Assembly (NCBI GenBank): GCA_026826555.1
Contig: JAKSZT010054583.1
Location: 479,161 to 543,160, forward strand
Reading direction: 5' to 3'
Source of the DNA: Tolypeutes matacus
Lineage: Eukaryota; Chordata; Mammalia; Cingulata; Chlamyphoridae
Length of the DNA stretch: 64,000 bases
Position numbers and translations under genes: made by a program
Notes under the pieces: generated by a model
What the model was told of the DNA's origin: nothing
What the model saw: the letters and a program-made list of their open reading frames with translations, nothing else
Databases searched by the model: none
Shown: positions 57,640 through 64,000 of the stretch, one piece after another
How positions within the stretch are numbered: the first letter of the stretch is position 1
Layout of the letters: every line of letters begins with the position of its first letter

Positions 57640-57960
57640 GACATATCTTTGTGGTGAAGGAGAAGTAGACGATTAATGATGGGGAGAATTCACTTAATAA
57701 ATATTTTGCATACTTTGTATTACAAAGACTTAAACTAGCTGTAATCGCTAGCTTTGTGTGCATTTATAACCACAAAGCTCATTAGGCGACCCATAGTGAC
57801 ATTTGAAGCTCAAAAAGATCACACTTTGAGTTTGATTAGAGCTGGTTAATAGCTCTTTTTTATAGAACCAACCCAATTTGCTGCTTGGCTTCCCCTCAGG
57901 TTGAGGCCACCTCATCCATCAGGAAGGCTGGGTTTTCTGCTGGGATAGCTATTCCCCGAA
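57640..57960. promoter_or_regulatory. Candidate conserved noncoding (enhancer-like) block
   Basis: Repeat-free stretch dense in short homeodomain-type and SOX/TCF-type motifs: GATTAATGAT (57670), ATTTTGCATA (57703), the perfect palindrome CTTTGTATTACAAAG (57713-57727), GCTGTAATCGCTAGC (57739), CACTTTGAGTTTGATTAGAG (57823-57842) and GGTTAATAGCTC. Motif density suggests a developmental enhancer, but AT-rich DNA gives such matches by chance and no conservation data were available. Confidence 0.3.
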
Positions 57961-58114
57961 AGGGTGTCGTATGGCACATCCAGTGAAACATCCTTCTCTA
58001 TGTCCTTGAGGAATATCTTTGGTCCATCCCTCTTGTTTAGATTTAATATATACCAACTGCACGTAATTAACTATTCTCTCAATACAATTTGTTATTGTTA
58101 CAATTAAAATGGTA

Positions 58115-58300
58115 TCTAACAAATGTGGATCAGGCACTGTGTTAAGTTTCTTAGGCTCCATAAATTATCTCTATTATACAGATGTTGAAACTGAGGGAAG
58201 TAATTTTCGATGATTAATATTAACTAATGAGTGTTAAAAATGGGATTCAAATCCAGATCTGATGCTAGAGTTGTCTCAACATTATGTTACCTCTATATCC
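58115..58300 (-). mobile_element. MIR SINE, minus strand
   Basis: AATTATCTCTATTATACAGA, TGTTGAAACTGAGGGAAGTA and GGGATTCAAATCCAGATCTG match reversed MIR (TATCCCCATTTTACAGATGA, AACTGAGGC, GGATTCGAACCCAGGTCTG). Confidence 0.7.
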
Positions 58301-58309
58301 CAGCTGTAC

Positions 58310-58395
58310 CATTGTGTTAGTTCATTCATTCATTGGTTTGTTGAACAAATGTTTCTTAAATACCTAAGGTGTCATAATATAAAATGCATAGAACA
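58310..58395 (-). mobile_element. Possible L2/MIR 3'-end fragment
   Basis: TTCATTCATTCATTGGTTTG, GAACAAATGTTTCTTAAATA and CCTAAGG resemble the reversed L2/MIR end (ATTCAACAAATATTTATTGA, GTGCC). Short and uncertain. Confidence 0.45.
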
Positions 58396-58530
58396 GAGTG
58401 TCTGGACTTCTGGGCCTTTCCACGTGGTAGGAGAGAAAAAAAGAAATAAATGTAAGAGGGTGGACAGGGTGGAAATACAGTTTTTCTCAAGAAACTCATG
58501 GATAAACGTCTCAAATGAAATTGGAATTGA

Positions 58531-58690
58531 TTTTTTTTTTTTTTTTATTATGGGTAAAAATCAAAATTCTCACAATACATACAAACATTTGTAAAATGAT
58601 ATATAAATATATATGCATATATGTGTATTTGCTTACAAAAATGTTATTTTTTATATATATATATACATATATTTTAAGAGGTGCTTAGAT
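58531..58690 (-). mobile_element. Very short young L1 3'-end insert, minus strand
   Basis: A T17 run followed by ATTATGGGTAAAAATCAAAA and text almost identical to 41356-41510, stopping at GAGGTGCTTAGAT. Only about 145 bases of L1 plus poly(A). The near-identity points to a recent event. A possible 5-6 bp duplication (GATTT) is too short to rely on. Confidence 0.8.
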
Positions 58691-60229
58691 TTGGGATATG
58701 AAAAAGCATCATGTTGGCTTTGAAAAATGTCAAGGCTAGGGCACAAAAGCAGCAAAGCTGGAGAGGACAAGCTTCACATCTTGTTTAGTATTTTTTAAAG
58801 ATTTTATTCTAGATATAGCTATTGGGTAAACATGGAAGCATTTTAAGCAGAGGATTTTCTTAAGATTTTAATTTTATAAAGATTACTATAGATGAAGTAT
58901 GGCAGAGAAGATTAAGCCTCTCAGAAGACTGACTGGATTCTGGATCTCAAGTTTGATAACCCTGTTTTATTCTAGAAATAAATTAACAATTATTTTTGTA
59001 ATAAGCATTAAAAGATATTTATGTATTTGTGTTTTCTTTTCACCATATTTCATCTTTTGATTTGGGTAGAAAGTTTAAAGAAATGGAAGATGCAGCAAAC
59101 TTCTGAAAGAAAAAGCGCAGTAAAATATATATAAATAAGTCTAAAATGTACTGGATTTGTAGTTTGAAAAACTGGGTTTGAATTTTGCCTCCATTAATTA
59201 GGTACATTCTTCATCCTCTGTAAAATTGGGGAAATTTTTCTCTAGCTAGTATACAGCAATGATCTGAGCTTCAAGTGATGCTATTTGTGAAAATGTTTTC
59301 TGAATTATATAAATATTACAGAAGGCATTAGCTTGAGTTTGTAGTTTATGCAGAAATTTGAGGTAGAGTTCTCTTTGCCTGCCTCTTTGGGATATCTTTA
59401 ATGTTTTAGTGTGGTTTATAGTGTGATGATTGCTCTGTGTAACACTGATCACAAATGATAAATTTACTTTTGTGTGTTGCACGATCTAGAAAATGTCTCC
59501 CTTAGTGATGGTGAAAAAATTCCTGATATAAGAGTGAGCTTATAAATTAAAGGAGAGATGTGGCACTGGAAATTCTAACAGCTTGTTTTTCCCTCACGTA
59601 TGGCTGCAAGTCTACTCAACAGTCTGCCAAGGGCTTCCAGTTAATATTGGGACCCCAAGTGGATACAAAAGACCTTCCAATATAAAGCTTTCCCTATGAA
59701 ATCCCCTTCCTTTTTGAATGTGAGCATTTAAAGGGCAGAGTGAAGCCACATCAATTTTATAATTGATAGGGAAATTACTATAATACATCACTTCAGTTCA
59801 CTTGGAGTTATTAATTTCATCCTATTTCAAGATCTGTAGTAATATGCTATAAAAGTCAGTGACTATAACTAAGATATTTTAAAAGTGCCTTGAATATCAC
59901 AAGGAAAGCATCCTATATGTTCAAATATATATAATGGAATTATATATATCAAAAGAAAATTAAATTTAGTTAAAATTCTTCTTGCAGATACTAAGCCACA
60001 TTCTTAAAAATACAGGAAAATGAAGTTTCACTTACTGTGTGCTAGGTTGGACAAGCAAAAAAGATGAAGTTCCTTAGAAGATTGTTGCAGACTTCATCTG
60101 AAGGTGATTCCAGTGAACAGATGATTTTGAGAAACATCTGACAAAGGACTCTTTTTCACTCCCACACAGACACATGCTTCCACTACTGAGGTTTACTGGG
60201 GAAATGTGCTTTCAAGACCCTATCAAAGT
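58691..60229. other. Unique DNA with a possible MIR trace
   Basis: 59150-59235 has phrases (GGGTTTGAATTTTGCCTCCA, CCTCTGTAAAATTGGGGAAA) like the MIR core in plus orientation; the rest is unrecognised. Confidence 0.45.
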
Positions 60230-60388
60230 AATGCTATTCCAACTTTAATGTGCTCACAAATTACCTGGGGATCTTATTAAAAAGCAGATTCTAAGTTCTG
60301 GAGTCGGGCCTAGGATTCTGTTTTCTAACAAGCTCATATGTGATGTTTTTAAGTTACTTATCCTTCAACAATCCCCAAACTTTCAGAA
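60230..60388 (-). mobile_element. MER5A-like hAT relic
   Basis: ACTTTAATGTGCTCACAAAT, TACCTGGGGATCTTATTAAA, AAGCAGATTCTAAGTTCTGG and GATTCTGTTTTCTAACAAGC follow the reversed MER5A consensus (CTTTAGCGTGCATCAGAATC, ACCTGGAGGGCTTGTTAAAA, GAATTTGCATTTCTAACAAG). Ends are decayed and no TSD is seen. Confidence 0.68.
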
Positions 60389-60708
60389 ATTATCATTGTT
60401 AACACTGTTAGTGAAACATATGGACTTCATAGAGCTAAGTTTGCTGATACCTGCAATGCTAAGTACTTCTCCCACACTTCTCTTAGCAAAACTTCTCTTA
60501 GCAAAACATCTTAGCAAGATGTTCCTAATTTGGACTTCTTGACAAGCAGTCTCAACTCAGTGGGAACACAAAGCTGGCATTTAAACCATACATCTAACTT
60601 ATTCCATAGTCACATTTGAAAAGAAGGAATCTCAAGTTTAGAAAATAATCAGGGACAGGAAAATCATACAATAAATTTAGTCTTTCCTACATTTTACTGA
60701 TAAGATAG

Positions 60709-61376
60709 TGTGATAGCTTGAAGTTTTATATATCGCAGGAAAGATCATGTTCTTTGAACTAATCCATTTCTGTGGATGTGGAACCTTTTGATTGCATTAG
60801 ATTCAGTTAAGGGACCTTTTGATTAGATCACTATGGGGCCTTTGATTGGACTATGTCAGTGAGATGTGACCCAGGCTAGGTCTCTGCCCTCTTCTGGAGT
60901 CTTATATAAGTAAAGAACTGAAAGCAGACGCACAGAGAGGAAAACAGCTGCCATTTTACCCTCCCATGTGAGAGAGGAATAGAGAAGCCCAAAGAGGCTG
61001 AGAGAGAGGCTGGAGACTGGAATCAGAGGCGCTCAGAGGCACAGAAATAGGCCCCCGAGATGTTGGCCCAAGGAGCAGCTCAAAGCTGAAGAGACAAGCC
61101 CTGCCATATGCTTGCTAACAGTTGGTGAGCTCAGGGAGTAAGCAGTCTGGAGGAAAAGGCAAAGACCCAAAGAGAGAGCTGCCATTTTGCCTTGCCACGT
61201 GGCAGGACCCCAGGATTGTCAGCAGCTGAACTTGGTGAGACAACATCTCTGATGATGCCTTGATTTGAACGTTTTCACAGCCTTGGAACTGTAAGATTTT
61301 CCCCTAATAAATTCCCATTATAAAACCCAACCCGTTTCTGGTATTTTGCTCCCAGGAGCTTCAGCAAACTTAAACA
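60709..61376 (+). mobile_element. Solo LTR, MaLR-like, plus strand
   Basis: Opens TGTGATAGCTTGAAGTTTTA, closes AAACTTAAACA, with AATAAA at about 61306 close to the 3' end (CCTAATAAATTCCCATTATA). Flanks GATAG (60704-60708) and GATAC (61377-61381) are a 5-bp duplication with one change. 668 bp, no internal sequence. The TCATGTTCTTTGAACTAATC / CATTTCTGTGGATGTGGAAC region is unlike MLT1, so it is a different, probably lineage-specific MaLR family. Confidence 0.75.
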
Positions 61377-62035
61377 GATACTTTTTTAAAAATGTATCTT
61401 TATTCATTGCCTAGCATAAGCAAGAAACTCCTACATTTAGTTTGCTTCTTCCTGTGTAATTTTAATAACTCTGATGAAGTATTAATTATTTCATTGCAGT
61501 TTCTACATTCTGTGTTTTTAAGAGAAACAGGTCACTGTGCTTGGGTAGTTCAGAGAATTGATGTTGATGATAGAACTTTTCATCATTCGGATGATCTTAA
61601 ATTATCTATTCCCAGACTATTTGCCTTTATAATTCTTTAGGAATTAAGATATCTGAGATTAAAGGAACTGGAAGAATAAGGAGGGTGGAATTTGTCTTTC
61701 AAGGAAATTTAAGTCTGCATAAACAAATTAGCATTACTTTTAGATGTGGAACATAATTTTTTTTAGGAATTCTGTTTGTTTATCCTTCAGTGTTTTACAA
61801 GACAAACATAAGAAAGGCCAAAGTTATGTCCTGGAAACAAGACCCTGAAAGGCAGTGGCCCAAAAACTTTGGTGTCCATCAGAAGCTCTGTAGCGCTTAC
61901 TAATGGAGCAGATTTCAGGACACTGCCCCTTCTGGTAGGACTCAAGGGGTCTGGGACTCTGCAGTTGATACATTCAAATTGGTAACCTAACTTTACACCT
62001 TAAGGAACTTAAAATGAAGAGAAATCTAAACTCAA
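61377..62035. other. Unique DNA
   Basis: A short stretch near 61910-61970 (ACTGCCCCTTCTGGTAGGAC, TCTGGGACTCTGCAG) hints at a MER5-type relic but is too short to call. No gene. Confidence 0.45.
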
Positions 62036-64000
62036 GGCTAGCAGAAGGAAGGAAATAATAAAGATTAGCGCATAGATAAATGAAAAAGATAAAAGAAAAA
62101 TAACTGGTTCTTTGAACAGATCAACGAAATAGATCAACCATTAGCTAGAATGACTAATATAAAAAAGAGATAAGACAAATAACTACATCAGAATTGAAAG
62201 TGGGAACATTATTATTAGAAATAAAAAGGAGTATACAGAATACTATGGAAAATTGTATGTCAAGAAATTAGATAACCCAGGTGAAATGAAAAAAATTCCT
62301 AGAAATACACAAACTACCGAAACTGACTCAAGAAGAAATAGAAAATCTGATTAGAAGTACAAGTAAAGGCATTGAATCAGTTACCCAAACTTCCCAACAT
62401 AGAAGACAGCAGAACCAGATAGATTCACTGATGAATCCTACAATATTAAAAGAAAAAGTAACACCAATCTTTTACAAACTCTTCCAAAAATAGGAGGGAA
62501 GGGAATACTTCCTAACTCATTATGAGGCCGGCATTACCCATTTCCCTACTAGAAAAGCCAAATAAAGACACCACAGGAAAAGAAAACTACAGCCAATATC
62601 CCATATGAATATAGATGCAAAAATGCTCAGTGAATGCTAGCAAACCAAATACAACACTATTTTAGAAGGACTATACACAATGACCAAATGATGTTTATCC
62701 CAGGAATGCAAGGATGATCACCGTAAGAAAAATAATCAATGTAATATACCACACAATAGAACAACAACAAAAAGATTGTCTCAAATGATGGAGAAAAAAC
62801 ATTTGACAAAATCCAACATGAATTCATGATTTTTAAAAAAACTCAGTAAATTAGGAATAGAAGAGAACTTCCTCAACATGATAAAGGGTATCTATGAAAA
62901 AAAAAAACAAACCCCACTACTATTCAATATTGCTCTGGAAGTTCTAGGCAGAGCAATTAAGCAAGAAAAAGAAATAAAAGTCATCCAAATTGCAAAGGAA
63001 GTAGTAAAATTCTATTTATTGATGACATCATCCTATGTACACAAAATTTCAAAAAATCCACAAAGACACTGCTAGGACTAATAAGTTCAGCAAAGTTGCA
63101 GGGTATGAGATCACCAAACAAAAATCAGTTGTGTTTCTTCAGTCCATCAATGAACATTCCAAAACAGAAATTAAGAATTCCATTTACAATAGCACCGAAA
63201 ATAATAATAAAAAAAACAACAACTAGGAATCAATTTAACTGAAGAAGTAAAAGAATTGTGTACTGAAAACTACAAAACATTAATGAAGGAAATGAAAGAA
63301 GACATAAATAAATGGCAAGATATCCTATGCTCATAGTTTGGAAGACTTAATATTGTTAAGATGGCAATAGTACCCAAAGTGATCTACAGATTCAACACAA
63401 TGTCAATCAAAATTCCAACAAGCTATCTTTGAAGAAATAAAAAAGCCAATCTTCAATTTCATATAGAATTGAAAGGGGCCCCAAATAGCCAAAAAAATCT
63501 TGCAAACGAGGAACAAGTCAGGGGATTCACACTTCCTCATTTCAAAACTTACTAAAAAGCAATGGTAGTCAAAATAGTGGTGCTGGCGTAAGGATAGATA
63601 TATAGACCAATGAAATAAAAAAGAAAATTAGGAAATAATCCCACACACCCATAGCTAATTGATTTCAACAAGTGTGAGAAGTCCATGCAATGGGGAAAGA
63701 ATAGACTTTTTAACAAATGGTGCTGAGACAGCTGGATATCCACATGCATAAGAATGTCCCCTACTTCATACCATATACAAAAAATTAGCTTAAAATGGAT
63801 CCTCAAACTAAATATAAGGGCTAAAACTGTAAGACTCTTAGAAGAAAACTCAGGAGAAAATCTCCTCCTAAGATTAGGTCAAGGATTCTTAGATATGACA
63901 CCAATAGCAACAAAGGGAAAAATAGATAAATTGAACTCCATTAAAATAAAAATTAAAAACATTTGTGCATTAAAGGACATTACCAAGAAACTGAAAAGAC
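62036..64000 (+). mobile_element. Old L1 fragment, ORF2 RT and beyond, continues past the window
   Basis: Starts within the ORF2 linker (GGAAATAATAAAGATTAGCG) and passes through RT text with many stops. A deletion at about 62903 removes the segment that normally holds SGTRQGC: the frame 62878-63075 reads MIKGIYEKK then PLLFNIALEV directly. FADD is replaced (TTTATTGATGACATCATCCT at about 63013, i.e. IDD). The C-terminal third starts at about 63480. Divergence is higher than in the 19-46 kb copies. The 3' end is outside the window. Confidence 0.85.
62878..63226 (+). pseudogene. L1 ORF2 pseudogene, RT palm remnant
   Basis: Two overlapping short frames (62878-63075 and 63035-63226) carry LLFNIALEVLGRAIKQEKEI and KFSKVAGYEITKQKSVVFLQ, the RT palm/thumb region of L1 ORF2. 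The SGTRQGC motif is deleted. An A-rich gain occurs at 62900-62910 and an AAT/A-rich gain near 63206-63222. Confidence 0.8.

Noticed and set aside
58262..58594. 110-codon open frame
   Set aside because: It runs from a MIR through an L2-like fragment into an L1 poly(T), so it is a chance frame over three unrelated repeats.

Overview
The window looks like nuclear DNA of a placental mammal, most likely a xenarthran (armadillo, sloth or anteater). Support for this comes from LINE-1 (L1) copies with ORF1 and ORF2, L2, MIR, MER5A-type hAT relics, Tigger and MaLR LTRs. There are also several tRNA-derived SINEs that resemble the DAS SINEs of Xenarthra, with a tRNA-like head ending in the GTGCCTCC context and a purine/A-rich tail ending in AATAAA. 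No host protein-coding gene, exon, rRNA, functional tRNA or CpG island could be supported. Nearly every long open frame is a decayed piece of L1 ORF1 or ORF2. The one small-RNA match is a truncated U4 snRNA retro-copy.

Layout. 1-2.2 kb: unique DNA, a hAT MITE and a solo MaLR LTR. 2.4-7.2 kb: a minus-strand L1 split by a second L1. 7.9-9.8 kb: an L2 split by a Tigger that is itself split by an MLT1-like LTR. 10-14.5 kb: a reversed MLT1, L1 3' fragments and a minus-strand L1 with a short 3'UTR. 14.5-31 kb: an old plus-strand L1 that holds a SINE and a complete 9.5-kb L1 (19766-29312), ending at a GGAAG array with a 10-N gap. 32.4-38.3 kb: a further plus-strand L1 with tandem 5'UTR monomers. 38.3-46.8 kb: a converging minus-strand L1 that received a SINE and another L1, which in turn received a younger L1 carrying the U4 copy. 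46.8-62 kb: mostly single-copy, AT-rich DNA with scattered L1 3' ends, SINEs, MIRs and LTRs. 62-64 kb: an old plus-strand L1 that runs off the window.

The content works as a record of retrotransposition rather than a pathway. Target-site duplications (TSDs) can be read for at least a dozen insertions, so their order can be reconstructed. The main observations are: an L1 lineage with a very long 3'UTR (about 2.6-2.8 kb) that seems to have arisen by duplicating its own 3' end (block A - block B - block A'); loss of catalytic endonuclease residues (E43K, N147D) in the full-length copy; a tandem-monomer 5'UTR; and the U4 5'-end retro-copy with a 17-bp TSD. I found no convincing new functional system. 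All family names come from recognition by eye and were not checked against a repeat library.
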